Part shown: positions 1 to 8,862 of the stretch, piece by piece
How the letters are laid out: every line of letters begins with the position of its first letter
How positions within the stretch are numbered: position 1 is the first letter of the stretch
Assembly: GCF_000239815.1 (NCBI RefSeq)
Contig: NZ_CAFK01000053.1
Span: 1-33,270 of the forward strand
Direction: 5' to 3'
Source of the DNA: Bradyrhizobium sp. STM 3843
Lineage (GTDB): Bacteria; Pseudomonadota; Alphaproteobacteria; Rhizobiales; Xanthobacteraceae
DNA: 33,270 nt
The notes under the pieces: generated by a model
What the model was told of the DNA's origin: nothing
The model's input: only the letters and a program-made list of their open reading frames with translations
Databases searched by the model: none
Translations under genes and position numbers: made by a program

Positions 1-1553
1 AATCATCAGGCACAACAAGCCTGCTGCAGGTCGGAAGCAACTATTTCATGGTATCAGCCGGCGCCAATAGCGGCCCCGAACTGATGTATCAGCGCAGTCC
101 GGTCTTCTCCGGCGAATTCGGCGCGTGGACACCGATCGGCGCGGAAGCAGTGTCCGGTGGCGGGTACGATATTGCTTGGAAGAACACAACCTCGGGTCAG
201 TACCTCATCTGGAGCGTCGACGGCAACGGCAACTACGTCAAGGATCTGCTTAGTGGCGCGTCGGCAACCAGCGCTGTCTTAGAGACTTACGAGACGATTT
301 TTCACCAGGATCTCAACGGCGACGGTACGATCGGGCTCGCCGGCACAAGCATCGAATCCTCAGGCGCAATAAGTCTGCTGCAGGTTGGAAGCAACTACTT
401 CATGGTACCGGCGGGCGGCAATAGCGGCCCCGAACTGATGTATCAGCGCAGTCCGGTCTTCTCCGGCGAATTTGGTGCGTGGGCGACGATCGCTGCGGAA
501 GCCGTGTCCGGCGGTGGGTACGATATTGCTTGGAAGAACACCGCATCGGGTCAGTACCTCATCTGGGGCGTCGACGGCAACGGCAACTACGTCAAGGATC
601 TGCTTAGCGGCGCGTCGGCAACCAACGCGGTCTTGGAGACTTACGAGACAATTTTCCATCAGGATCTGAATGGCGACGGCACTATCGGTCTCGCTGGTAC
701 GAATATCGAGACATCAGGTGCGACAGGCCTGCTGCAGGTCGGCAGTAACTACTTTATGGTGCCAGTCGGCGGCAATAGCGGCCCCGAATTGATGTATCAA
801 GGTGCTCCAGTCTACTCCGGCGAATTCGGAGCCTGGGCAGCGATCGGCGCAGAAGCGCTGTCGGGCGGTTACGATGTTGCGTGGAAGAACAGCAGCACGG
901 GCCAATACATCATCTGGAATGTCGATAGCAGCGGCAACTACGTTAAGGACCTGATCAACGGCGTATCGGCAAGCAGCGCCGCTGTCGCGTCCTATGAGCC
1001 TCTCTTCCAGCAGGATCTCAATGGTGATGGAGTCATTACCATTCCGGCTGGGCAAACGATGGAGCTGACCGGAAGCTTCTCGGGGCAGATTGTGTTCGGC
1101 GGGTCTACCGGCACGCTCATCGTCGACCACTCCGCGACGTTTACGGGGACGATTGGCGGTCAGCTCGCAATCGGTGATGTGATCGACTTCAAGGATATCA
1201 GCGCAGGCAGCAGTGCCTCGCTTGCATATTCAGGTAATAATTCTCCCGGCACGCTGACGGTGAGTGACGGCGTCCACACCGCCAATGTAGATCTGCTGGG
1301 CAGCTACTCTCTGGCGAACTTCACTGCATCAAGCGACGGTCACGGAGGTACTTCTGTCGTCGATCCGCCGTTGGCGTCGCAGCAGACCAGCAGCCTGGAT
1401 CAGCAGATAGCTCTGTTCTCCCAATATATGGCTTCGGACTTCTCGAGCACATCGTCCAGCATCGACAACAGCTCGATGTTCGGTTCGGATCATCTCCCCA
1501 TGCCACCCCAGTTGGCAGTGTTCACGGCGCCCCAACAGCACGCCCCTGTCTGA
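1..1553 (+). CDS. Large repeat protein, probable type I secretion substrate (5' end outside window)
   Basis: The frame is open from base 3, so this is the C-terminal 516 residues of a longer protein. Three copies of a 118-residue unit are visible. Each has a W/Y-rich core (GGYDIAWKN, GQYLIW, NYVKDLL) followed by DLNGDGTIG, a loop resembling calcium-binding EF-hand or dockerin loops. The pattern resembles the tryptophan-rich W_rich_C repeats of large secreted proteins, from memory and not searched. After the repeats comes a Gly/Ser/Thr-rich beta region (GQLAIGDVIDFKDI, GTLTVSDGVHTANV) ending in SSDGHGGTSVVDPP, a C-terminal style common in rhizobial type I secreted proteins. The tail is polar and Ser-rich. 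HlyD and HlyB-type genes lie 2.5-4 kb downstream, so export through them is a reasonable inference. Function is unknown; adhesin or matrix protein is possible. Complete length cannot be judged. Confidence 0.85.
   Translation, partial: SSGTTSLLQVGSNYFMVSAGANSGPELMYQRSPVFSGEFGAWTPIGAEAVSGGGYDIAWKNTTSGQYLIWSVDGNGNYVKDLLSGASATSAVLETYETIFHQDLNGDGTIGLAGTSIESSGAISLLQVGSNYFMVPAGGNSGPELMYQRSPVFSGEFGAWATIAAEAVSGGGYDIAWKNTASGQYLIWGVDGNGNYVKDLLSGASATNAVLETYETIFHQDLNGDGTIGLAGTNIETSGATGLLQVGSNYFMVPVGGNSGPELMYQGAPVYSGEFGAWAAIGAEALSGGYDVAWKNSSTGQYIIWNVDSSGNYVKDLINGVSASSAAVASYEPLFQQDLNGDGVITIPAGQTMELTGSFSGQIVFGGSTGTLIVDHSATFTGTIGGQLAIGDVIDFKDISAGSSASLAYSGNNSPGTLTVSDGVHTANVDLLGSYSLANFTASSDGHGGTSVVDPPLASQQTSSLDQQIALFSQYMASDFSSTSSSIDNSSMFGSDHLPMPPQLAVFTAPQQHAPV
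21..374 (+). repeat. Tandem 354-bp coding repeat, copy 1
   Basis: The unit starts at CTGCTGCAGGTCGGAAGCAA and recurs exactly 354 bp later. It encodes 118 residues. Copies 1 and 2 are nearly identical at nucleotide level over long stretches. The residues just before copy 1 resemble the end of a preceding unit, so more copies probably lie upstream of the window. Confidence 0.9.
375..728 (+). repeat. Tandem 354-bp coding repeat, copy 2
   Basis: This is a second 354-bp unit in the same frame as copy 1. It ends where copy 3 begins with the same CTGCTGCAGG string. Differences from copy 1 are few and many are synonymous. Confidence 0.9.
729..1041 (+). repeat. Tandem coding repeat, copy 3 (terminal, diverged)
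   Basis: The third unit is one codon shorter in its GGG stretch and more diverged than copies 1 and 2. After its DLNGDG loop it runs into the non-repeat C-terminal region instead of the linker used between copies. Terminal units of tandem arrays are usually the most diverged because they recombine less, which is an inference here. Confidence 0.8.
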
Positions 1554-1673
1554 CGACGCCCTGCATCGGCTGGCTTTGAGCAGGCAGGAACCGGACCCTG
1601 CCAAAGCCTTCAGACTTTGTGGTTTTCGTACTATGAAGGCTGCTCAGTTCACGTTGCTCAGGGGCGTCAGGCA

Positions 1674-3821
1674 GTGAAAGTCCGCATTTTCCGGACCCTA
1701 TTCGCGTTGCTTCTGCTGGTGCCGCTGGCCGCGGGCGCAAGCGCGGCAGAGCGTCGGTTGGCTCTCGTCATCGGCAATGCCGCTTACAAAGCCGGGCCGC
1801 TTGCCACTCCTGCCAATGATGCTGCTCTGGTCGCCGAAACTCTGCGATCCGTCGGCTTCGAAGTGACCGGAAGTCGCGATCTCGAAGCGGATCCTCTGCG
1901 GCGGGCCTTCGGGGACTTTCGTGAGAAGGTCAGAGGGGCGGGGCCTGGGACCGTCGTCCTGGTCTACTTTTCCGGCCTCGCGCTGCAGCTCGAGGGCGAC
2001 AATTATTTGATTCCCGTCGATGCCGCTCCCGGCCAGGCATCAGACATTCGCCGCGACGCGCTTCAGCTATCCGGACTGCTTAGATCGCTCGTTGAAGCAG
2101 GACCGAAGGCGGCGTTCATTATCCTGGATGCGGCGCGAAGAAGTCCGTTTTCCATCTCTGATGGGCCACCGGCGGGCGGCTTCGCTTGGATAGAACCGGA
2201 AGCCAATTCGCTGGTCGCGCTCAATGCGGCGCCCGGCACGATCGCCCCTGACGACAAAGCTGGCTTTGGTGCGTACGCGATTGCCTTGACCGAGATGATT
2301 CGTCAGGGAGGACTGGAGCCGGAAGATCTGTTTGCCCGCGTGAGATTGAGGGTCACCGAAGCGACCAACGGCAGCCAAGTGCCTTGGCATGTGTCGAGGC
2401 TACAGGATTCGTTCGTGTTTGCGGAACGTCCTTCTGACGCACAGCTGCGGACTGATCGGCCCGAACTGACCCGTTCGTTCCGAACCCGACCTATGCGCGC
2501 ACTCTCGCCAGGCGATGCCTATCTAACCGCGCTTATGCGCGACACTTTTGATGGCTATTCCGAGTTTCTCGCCGAATATTGGAAAGATCCGATGACAAGG
2601 CGCGTCCGCGCGCTCCTTTCCGCGCGACGCGAGATCCTCACTTGGCGCTGTAGCATCCGGGAGAATACGCCGAACGCGTATTGGATGTATTTGGAGAGGT
2701 ATCCACACGGTCCGCACGGGCCTGATGCTCGGCGGATCCTGGCGCGTGCAGGAGCTGGCCCTACAGCGCCTTCGAAGTTCGCCACAACGGGGTGTGACAT
2801 TCCAGCTCCGCTGCCGGACGAAGTTGAGTATGTCGAACGGGCCCCGCTGAGCTTCGGCGATCCGGCCTTTGCCTTTGAGCCTCTAGGGCCATTACCGGAT
2901 TATTTTCTAAGTGCCTCAGCTTCGGAGCTGCGCCGGCTGTCCGCACCGGCTGCTCCAATCGGGAGCCATGATCTGCCCGTCGTGGCACCAGCATCGATTT
3001 CGAGCTTGACTCTACCTGCTGTCGCGACGCCGCTGCGTTCGAAAAAGGTTGAGCAGCCGCGCACGCCGCAATCGACCGCGACTGACGTGGGATATTTGAC
3101 AAGCGCCGTACCGCTTGCCAGCCAGCCTGTGCCATTGGACTCGTCCGGCAGAACGGCTGCCAGCATCGGTAATGCCGTGGGAGAGCTCGCAGACCCAACG
3201 GCGGCGCCCGGCCCGTGGACCGGCGGCGGGCTGCGTTACCAATCGCTAACGCCATCCGCAGATACGTTGGGCGCCGCCGCGCCACAGGGGTTGCAGCAAA
3301 CAACCTCGCAATCGGCGCCGTCGCTGCTCAACGGGGGTCCCGCCTGGAATCGTCCGGCAGGGCAAACACTGGGCGCAAGCGTCAACGAACAGACATTGGC
3401 ACCGGCTGCGCCAAACCAGATGCGCTCTCCTGGAATCAATCCGCTGCCAAATCCGCGAGCCAGCAAACGCGGAGTTGCTGCAGTTCGTCCGACGACGCGG
3501 AACGCGGATGGCGGCGCCTCCGCAGCAGGAGCGGTTGGTGATGTCGCGCCGTCCGCCGGTGCCAAGCCGCCTTCCACCCAACCGCTCGCTTCCAGGGCTG
3601 GCGTGAAGCCGATGAACCGGACGGGGCCACTCCCCGCCAGGACGGGTGTATCACCGTCCGTCAACAGTGGTGCGGTTGCCGCCGATGGTGTTTCGACCGG
3701 ACGGCCCGTTACCCGGATGAGCAAAACAAAGGGAGCGCCAGCGAAGAAACTTACGCCGGAGGCTCCTTCAGAAACGGAGCCAGCTCCCGAAAAGCCCGAT
3801 TCTTTACCGCCGTCGGATTAG
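1674..3821 (+). CDS. Secreted caspase-fold (peptidase C14-like) protein, predicted catalytically dead
   Basis: A GTG at 1674 is chosen because it places a clean signal peptide at the N-terminus (hydrophobic LFALLLLVPLAAG, cleavage near ASA-A at 24/25). Longer forms would bury it. The product is 715 residues. Residues about 28-240 match the caspase/metacaspase p20 fold: RLALVIGNAAY, the LVYFSG strand, DNYLIPVDA and ILDA. The usual catalytic His of the SGHG motif is Leu102 (SGLA), and the usual catalytic Cys of DACR is Ala154 (DAAR), so proteolysis is not expected. A conserved-looking segment at about 285-400 includes WRCSIRENTPNAYWMYLERY. The last 250 or so residues are Pro/Ala/Thr-rich and low complexity. 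The protein would act in the periplasm or outside the cell. It sits between the repeat protein and the type I secretion genes; a scaffold or binding role is possible but unproven. Confidence 0.88.
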   Translation: MKVRIFRTLFALLLLVPLAAGASAAERRLALVIGNAAYKAGPLATPANDAALVAETLRSVGFEVTGSRDLEADPLRRAFGDFREKVRGAGPGTVVLVYFSGLALQLEGDNYLIPVDAAPGQASDIRRDALQLSGLLRSLVEAGPKAAFIILDAARRSPFSISDGPPAGGFAWIEPEANSLVALNAAPGTIAPDDKAGFGAYAIALTEMIRQGGLEPEDLFARVRLRVTEATNGSQVPWHVSRLQDSFVFAERPSDAQLRTDRPELTRSFRTRPMRALSPGDAYLTALMRDTFDGYSEFLAEYWKDPMTRRVRALLSARREILTWRCSIRENTPNAYWMYLERYPHGPHGPDARRILARAGAGPTAPSKFATTGCDIPAPLPDEVEYVERAPLSFGDPAFAFEPLGPLPDYFLSASASELRRLSAPAAPIGSHDLPVVAPASISSLTLPAVATPLRSKKVEQPRTPQSTATDVGYLTSAVPLASQPVPLDSSGRTAASIGNAVGELADPTAAPGPWTGGGLRYQSLTPSADTLGAAAPQGLQQTTSQSAPSLLNGGPAWNRPAGQTLGASVNEQTLAPAAPNQMRSPGINPLPNPRASKRGVAAVRPTTRNADGGASAAGAVGDVAPSAGAKPPSTQPLASRAGVKPMNRTGPLPARTGVSPSVNSGAVAADGVSTGRPVTRMSKTKGAPAKKLTPEAPSETEPAPEKPDSLPPSD

Positions 3822-3860
3822 TGTTGCTGTGTCAAAACCGACGTTGTTCCAGGGCGGCCG

Positions 3861-3877
3861 TCAGGGCTGAACCCTGA
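3861..3877 (+). terminator. Small hairpin between convergent genes
   Basis: TCAGGG-CTGAA-CCCTGA forms a 6-bp stem with a 5-base loop 40 bp after the stop of the caspase-fold gene. There is no T-run, so a terminator role is only tentative. Confidence 0.3.
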
Positions 3878-3892
3878 AACTCAATATTCTCA

Positions 3893-3910
3893 GGCGCGCA
3901 ATTGCGCGCC
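3893..3910. repeat. Perfect 18-bp palindrome
   Basis: GGCGCGCAATTGCGCGCC is a perfect inverted repeat between the convergent caspase-fold and hlyD-like genes. It could be part of a bidirectional terminator or a dispersed intergenic element. No T-run follows. Confidence 0.5.
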
Positions 3911-4074
3911 CTAGTTCGATGCTGTCGCAGCGCCCCGGAATGACTGCGAAATGGGCCGTGTCTTGCGGTCTTGGCGCTGTAGGATTGGATCAGTCCAACG
4001 TTGATCTTCCGGCGAACTCGGTATGCTCCCGCGACGTCTGTAAGGATTGCGCACAGCCGCGGTCCGTCCTTCGA

Positions 4075-5499
4075 TCATCGCTCGCGGAAGCTTTCCTGCC
4101 GATATTTCATCACCGGCGACAAGAGATAGCCGATGATCCTTCGGGATCCGGTCTTGATCTCTGCCGTAATGGCCATGCCCGGCGAAAGGCGCACTGTTCG
4201 GTCCTCGACCTGGATCTCCTGGCTGCTCACGGAAATTCGTGCCGCATAGGTCAGCTGCTGCCCGGAAGGTTCGCTCGTTGCCTCGGGGGAGCCTGCAACC
4301 TTGTCATTTTGCTTGTCGGTCGTTTCTCTCGCGATGGAATCGGACGAAATGGTGCGCACCTTCCCGTGAAGCAGCCCGTAACGGGTGAAATCGAACGTAT
4401 CGACCTTGATCTCGACGTCGTCACCGACGTGTACAAATCCGATATCGCGGTTGCTCACCATGGCCTCGATCTCCAGCGGACTGTCGCTGGGGACGATCAC
4501 CATCAGAGTCTGGGCTGGGGTTACCACGCCTCCCAGCGTATGCACTGCCAGCTGTTGCACGACGCCCGAAACGGGAGCGGTCAGCTCTTGAAGCTTTAAG
4601 CGCTGTTCGGCCTTTGATAGGTCGGCGGTGAGACCTCCAGCTTTCCGCTCGGCTTCAGCCAATTCCCCAAACAGAGTCCGTCGATATTCTCCGACGGTTT
4701 GTGCACGAGTCTCGATGATCGCTGCAATCGAAGCCTGGATCTCCTTCACATGGCTCTTCTGCACCATGCGTTCCTGCTGGCTCTCGGTCAGCTGCTGCAG
4801 CACCTCGTAGTATTGCAACCTGGAGCCATATTCGTTCAGCGATTTGCGGATATTGACCCGTTCTTCAATCGTCGGAATAACCGCGTTGAGTTTTTCGATC
4901 GTAGCGGAGATCGTCGCAAGCTCCGCCTCCTTCTGAGCCCGCTGGCCGTCGAGGGCCGCGATCTTGGAGCGGTGCTCGGAGATCTGGGCGATCAAGAACT
5001 GGCGCTGCATCGCGACCAGGGACGCCTCTGCTTCCTTGGGTGGTTGGAATGCGGATACGGGATCGTCGGTGTCGGTCAGGGCGGCGCGCAGACGGGCGAT
5101 ATCAAGCTGGGCCGCAAGCAGGTCGCTCTGCAAGTGACTGACTTCGCCCTGGATCATCGTCGGATCAAGCTCGACCAGAACGTCGCCCGCCTTGACGGTC
5201 TGCCCGTCGCTGACCCGTATCGCCCGCACGACCCCGGCCTCGAGCGGCTGGATCACCTTGCTGCGACCCGTCGGGATCACCTTGCCTGATGCGGTCGCCA
5301 CAACGTCGACTTGACTAAAGCTCGCCCAGATCAGCGCCGTCACGAAAAGTGCAATCAACGTTGCTCCAATCGTCCTGCCTGTCGGCGAAGGCGGTGTCTC
5401 GACGATCTCCAACGCGGCCGGCAGAAAGGCGAACTCCTCCCGTTCCCGAGGCAGCACCTGGCGCGTCGGAAATGGGATGATCTTCAGCTCCGGTCTCAT
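4075..5499 (-). CDS. HlyD-family type I secretion periplasmic adaptor (membrane fusion protein)
   Basis: The product of 474 residues would link the inner-membrane ABC exporter to an outer-membrane TolC-type channel. From the ATG start, a short cytoplasmic N-terminus leads to one transmembrane segment at about 42-61 (IGATLIALFVTALIWASF). It is followed by the lipoyl/barrel-sandwich half-motif (VVATASGKVIPTGRSKVIQP, then GVVRAIRVSDGQTVKAGDVL). Next are a long coiled coil at about 120-290 and the second barrel half (LTAPVSGVVQQL). The C-terminal beta domain ends MAITAEIKTGSRRIIGYLLSPV. This is the full order expected for HlyD/PrtE proteins. An in-frame TTG at 5550 with GAGGGG six bases upstream is a credible alternative start adding 17 residues. 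It is transcribed divergently from the exporter gene, unlike the usual co-directional order. Confidence 0.93.
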   Translation of the reverse strand: MRPELKIIPFPTRQVLPREREEFAFLPAALEIVETPPSPTGRTIGATLIALFVTALIWASFSQVDVVATASGKVIPTGRSKVIQPLEAGVVRAIRVSDGQTVKAGDVLVELDPTMIQGEVSHLQSDLLAAQLDIARLRAALTDTDDPVSAFQPPKEAEASLVAMQRQFLIAQISEHRSKIAALDGQRAQKEAELATISATIEKLNAVIPTIEERVNIRKSLNEYGSRLQYYEVLQQLTESQQERMVQKSHVKEIQASIAAIIETRAQTVGEYRRTLFGELAEAERKAGGLTADLSKAEQRLKLQELTAPVSGVVQQLAVHTLGGVVTPAQTLMVIVPSDSPLEIEAMVSNRDIGFVHVGDDVEIKVDTFDFTRYGLLHGKVRTISSDSIARETTDKQNDKVAGSPEATSEPSGQQLTYAARISVSSQEIQVEDRTVRLSPGMAITAEIKTGSRRIIGYLLSPVMKYRQESFRER

Positions 5500-5786
5500 G
5501 AAAGCCCCGCCGACCGTAGAACGCGCGCGCCGATTGGTTCGCTCTGACAATGATGCCCCTCAATATGTGAATAATCGAATGTATCTTTCCGTCGAGTTTA
5601 GATGGACTTGCGGGCCATTTAATGGCCGCTGCCGATGACGGTCCCCAGTTGGAGTTCGTGTTTTCCAATCCAGAGGCCGAAAACGGTGGCGAAAAATCTG
5701 CCATTAAATTATAGCTAACGCATTATGAAGTATAAGCATACTGCGACTGGAGATCGTTGTCTGCAATTTCAGGAGAGGCGCTGTCG
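5500..5786. promoter_or_regulatory. Divergent promoter region of the type I secretion genes
   Basis: About 240-290 bp separate the two divergent starts. The part near 5700-5745 is AT-rich compared with the flanks and contains an inverted repeat AGTAT-AAGC-ATACT at 5729-5742, about 45 bp before the exporter ATG. Promoters for both genes must lie here unless transcripts start elsewhere. No sigma-factor consensus was clear enough to name. Confidence 0.4.
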
Positions 5787-7928
5787 ATGACGGCTGATCC
5801 GGAGTCTACAGGGCTAAGCGATCCGGGCCTTACAGCATTGGTGATGCTGTTGCGCTTTCACGGGGTTGGAGCTGATCCGTCGCAAATCCGCCATCATTGC
5901 GGAGCGGCCGAAATTGGCGTCTCCGACATGATCCGTTGCGCCAAGGAGTTCGGATTAAAATCGCGGGAGATGAAAACCAGCTGGGCGCGACTGGCAACGA
6001 CGCCACTGCCGGCCATTGCGGTTTTGCGGGACGGCGACTTTCTGATTCTCGGAAAGTTCGGGCAAGACAAGATCATGGTGCAGTCGACGAAGACCCCCCG
6101 TCCTGCACTGATGGCGAAGGAAGAGCTGGAGCAGATCTGGACGGGGCGCGTTGTCTTGATGACCAAGCGCGCCGGCTTGATGGAGTTGTCCCGCCGCTTC
6201 GACATCACGTGGTTTCTGGATGCGATACACAAATACCGTCGGCATTTCGGAGAAGTGCTGCTCGCGTCTTTCTTTCTTCAGGTGTTCGCTCTCGTCTCGC
6301 CCCTGTTTTTTCAGGTCGTGATCGACAAGGTCCTGGTCCATCGGAGCGTAAGCACGCTCGATGTGTTGACGATCGGGCTGATTGGTATCGCAGTATTTGA
6401 GACTATTCTGTCCATTCTGCGGACTTATCTATTCTCCCATACGACGAACCGCATCGATGTCGAACTGGGCGCCCGGCTGTTTCAGCATCTGTTGGCACTG
6501 CCGATATCCTATTTCCAGACGCGTCGCGTCGGCGATTCGGTCGCGCGGGTACGCGAGTTGGAGAATATTCGAAATTTCCTGACCAGTTCGGCCTTGACGC
6601 TGGTCATCGATCTCCTTTTTACGCTGGTCTTCCTCGGCGTCATGTTTGCCTATTCGCCGCTCTTGACCGGTGTCGTACTTGCGGGGTTTCCGTTTTACAT
6701 CGCGATTTCTGCGGGAGCGGCTCCAGGGTTCAGGCAGCTGCTGGACGAAAAGTTCAAGCGCGGTGCTGAAAACCAGGCCTTTCTGGTCGAGAGCATCGGT
6801 GGCGTCGAGACTCTCAAGGCGATGGCCATCGAGCCTCAGATGCAGCGCCGTTGGGAAGAGCAACTGGCCGGCTATGTGGCTTCCAGTTTCCGGGTCCTGC
6901 GACTGGGAAACACGGCAAGCAACAGCGTTCAATTCGTCAATAAGGTCGTGATGGCCGCCGTTTTGTACTTCGGGGCCAAGCAGGTGATTGCGGGAGGGTT
7001 GAGCGTCGGAGAACTCGTCGCCTTCAACATGCTGGCCGGCCGGGTCACCCAGCCAGTGCTCCGGCTCGCCCAGATCTGGCAGGACTTTCACCAGGCAAAG
7101 ATCTCGGTGGAGCGGCTTGGCGACATCCTGAATACGGCTCCCGAGCCCAAGTTCAACCCGGCCCGTGCCGCGCTGCCGGCGATAAGAGGGGATATTACTT
7201 TCGACCACGTGTGGTTTCGGTATCGGATCGACGGCCCGGAGATATTGCGTGACGTCAGCTTCAGTGTTTCGGCCGGGCAGGTCATAGGCGTCGTTGGCGC
7301 ATCTGGGTCCGGCAAGAGCACCGTCGCCAAGTTGATCCAACGGCTCTATGTTCCGGAGCGCGGCAGGGTTCTTATCGACGGCGTAGATCTCGCGATGGTC
7401 GATACCGCATGGCTGCGCCGGCAAATCGGCGCGGTGTTGCAGGAAAACGTTCTGTTCAATCGCTCGATCAGGGAGAACATCGCGCTTGCCGATCCGGCGA
7501 TGCCGATCGAGCAGGTGGTCGAAGCCGCCAAGCTTGCGGGAGCTCACGACTTCATTCTCGAACTGCCGGAAGGGTATGACACCGTGGTCGGCGAGCGCGG
7601 CGCCAGCCTTTCAGGCGGGCAGCGTCAGCGCGTTGCCATTGCCCGGGCGCTGGTCACCAATCCTCGCATCTTGATCTTTGACGAGGCGACAAGTGCGCTC
7701 GACTACGAGAGCGAACGCATCATTCAGGACAATATGCAGCGCATTGCGCAGGGACGTACGGTCATTGTGATTGCTCACCGCTTATCGACCGTTCGGCGAA
7801 GCAACCGAATCATAACGATCGACCGCGGCAAGCTGGTTGAGGACGGGACGCATGAGGATCTGATCAGGCGCGGCGGGCGGTATGCGAGCTTGCACCGCGT
7901 TCAGTCCGACATTCATGAGGTCAAATAG
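5787..7928 (+). CDS. HlyB-type type I secretion ABC transporter (permease/ATPase with C39-like domain)
   Basis: The ATG at 5787 is chosen over an upstream TTG because AGGAGAGG lies eight bases before it. The product is 713 residues. Residues about 1-125 form a C39-peptidase-like domain, but the catalytic Cys position is occupied in the stretch DPGLTALVMLL, which has no Cys. It is therefore a non-cleaving docking domain of HlyB type. A six-helix ABC membrane domain follows (about 150-430). The nucleotide-binding domain has Walker A GASGSGKST (504-512), signature LSGGQRQR (608 onward), Walker B ILIFDEATSALD (Asp632, Glu633) and the H-loop IAHRLST. It should energise one-step export of C-terminal-signal substrates without leader cleavage. 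That fits the neighbouring repeat protein, which has a Gly/Ser-rich C-terminus. Confidence 0.95.
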   Translation: MTADPESTGLSDPGLTALVMLLRFHGVGADPSQIRHHCGAAEIGVSDMIRCAKEFGLKSREMKTSWARLATTPLPAIAVLRDGDFLILGKFGQDKIMVQSTKTPRPALMAKEELEQIWTGRVVLMTKRAGLMELSRRFDITWFLDAIHKYRRHFGEVLLASFFLQVFALVSPLFFQVVIDKVLVHRSVSTLDVLTIGLIGIAVFETILSILRTYLFSHTTNRIDVELGARLFQHLLALPISYFQTRRVGDSVARVRELENIRNFLTSSALTLVIDLLFTLVFLGVMFAYSPLLTGVVLAGFPFYIAISAGAAPGFRQLLDEKFKRGAENQAFLVESIGGVETLKAMAIEPQMQRRWEEQLAGYVASSFRVLRLGNTASNSVQFVNKVVMAAVLYFGAKQVIAGGLSVGELVAFNMLAGRVTQPVLRLAQIWQDFHQAKISVERLGDILNTAPEPKFNPARAALPAIRGDITFDHVWFRYRIDGPEILRDVSFSVSAGQVIGVVGASGSGKSTVAKLIQRLYVPERGRVLIDGVDLAMVDTAWLRRQIGAVLQENVLFNRSIRENIALADPAMPIEQVVEAAKLAGAHDFILELPEGYDTVVGERGASLSGGQRQRVAIARALVTNPRILIFDEATSALDYESERIIQDNMQRIAQGRTVIVIAHRLSTVRRSNRIITIDRGKLVEDGTHEDLIRRGGRYASLHRVQSDIHEVK

Positions 7929-8162
7929 GTCGGTTTCTTGCCGAAGAACAGCTTTGTGGGCCGCCGGCGACTTTCAATCGCATGGTTCCGGCGCCCGCAT
8001 CGTCCCCCGGCGCGGAACCGAGCGATAGGAATTCGACCTGCTAAGGAAGATTTTCTCGGGGAGCAGCTGTCGGTTCTCAGGACCGCGGTCCGCGATTGGC
8101 TGCGACCGAGTGGCGGAGGATATGGCGGAATAGGACCTGGTTACGAGGCCAGTCCGGAGGCC

Positions 8163-8462
8163 TTATCGAGCTGAGTTCTGGGTCGATGTCGGATGGGCAG
8201 TGTAGGCCGGTAGCTTATTTGAGATCCACAACGCCCGGCAATGTGCGCACGCCAGTCCCACGAAGTAACCGATTTGAATGCTGACGGCTGCGACGATCAC
8301 TATTGTGAGCAATGACCAGAAGCCGGTGGTTGCCGTCGTCATACCCGCGCTTCCCAGGCCGATGACGACCACGGGTGTGGCAGGCAGGATTGCCAGCACG
8401 GTGTATCGCTGCGCCAGCAACGCGCCGAGCAAAAGACAGAAAATGACGGCTGTCATTGTCAT
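8163..8462 (-). CDS. Small inner-membrane protein of unknown function
   Basis: This is a protein of about 99 residues with two to three hydrophobic segments (AVIFCLLLGALLAQRYTVLA, then TPVVVIGLGSAG, and LLTIVIVAAVSIQIGYFVGL). A first ATG at 8471 directly abuts the AAGGGAG ribosome binding site, so the ATG nine bases further in (8462) is the better start. Similar short membrane proteins are familiar from Bradyrhizobium genomes, but no function is known to me. It converges on the exporter gene and appears to be monocistronic. Confidence 0.7.
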   Translation of the reverse strand: MTMTAVIFCLLLGALLAQRYTVLAILPATPVVVIGLGSAGMTTATTGFWSLLTIVIVAAVSIQIGYFVGLACAHCRALWISNKLPAYTAHPTSTQNSAR

Positions 8463-8862
8463 TGCTAGCATCTCCCTTGAAGCGGGCCTGTCCTAAGACA
8501 GAATTTTGCCCGCTCAAGAACAGGTTCCCACCGGCAAGTTAACAACCTTTGAAGTCAGCCGCCGCTCGAACGCGAGACTGGCCAATAGGGTGTGCCAACC
8601 GTTTCCACAGACGCCACCAACTTCTGACCAGATCGTACCCAATTCAGGTAATTACGTGGCAGCGCGAAAGATAGTCCGTTAGAATACCGTTAAGGTCGAT
8701 TCCAACGCAACACAACTATTGCGCGAAATTGATCCCGTGATGCGAGATGGTGCGTCAGGGCTAGATCGCGAAAAAGAAAATGGGATCAAGAGGTTGGGCG
8801 CGCCAAACCTCAGCACGCCAATTCATTGGCCGATCGCCGGAGCGTAGGATTGCAAGTATGCG
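8463..8862. other. Intergenic region, no gene seen
   Basis: This 400-bp stretch separates two minus-strand genes. It should carry the promoter of the small membrane protein and the 3' end of the H-NS-like transcript. Short reading frames here lack a ribosome binding site or recognisable sequence. Confidence 0.5.
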
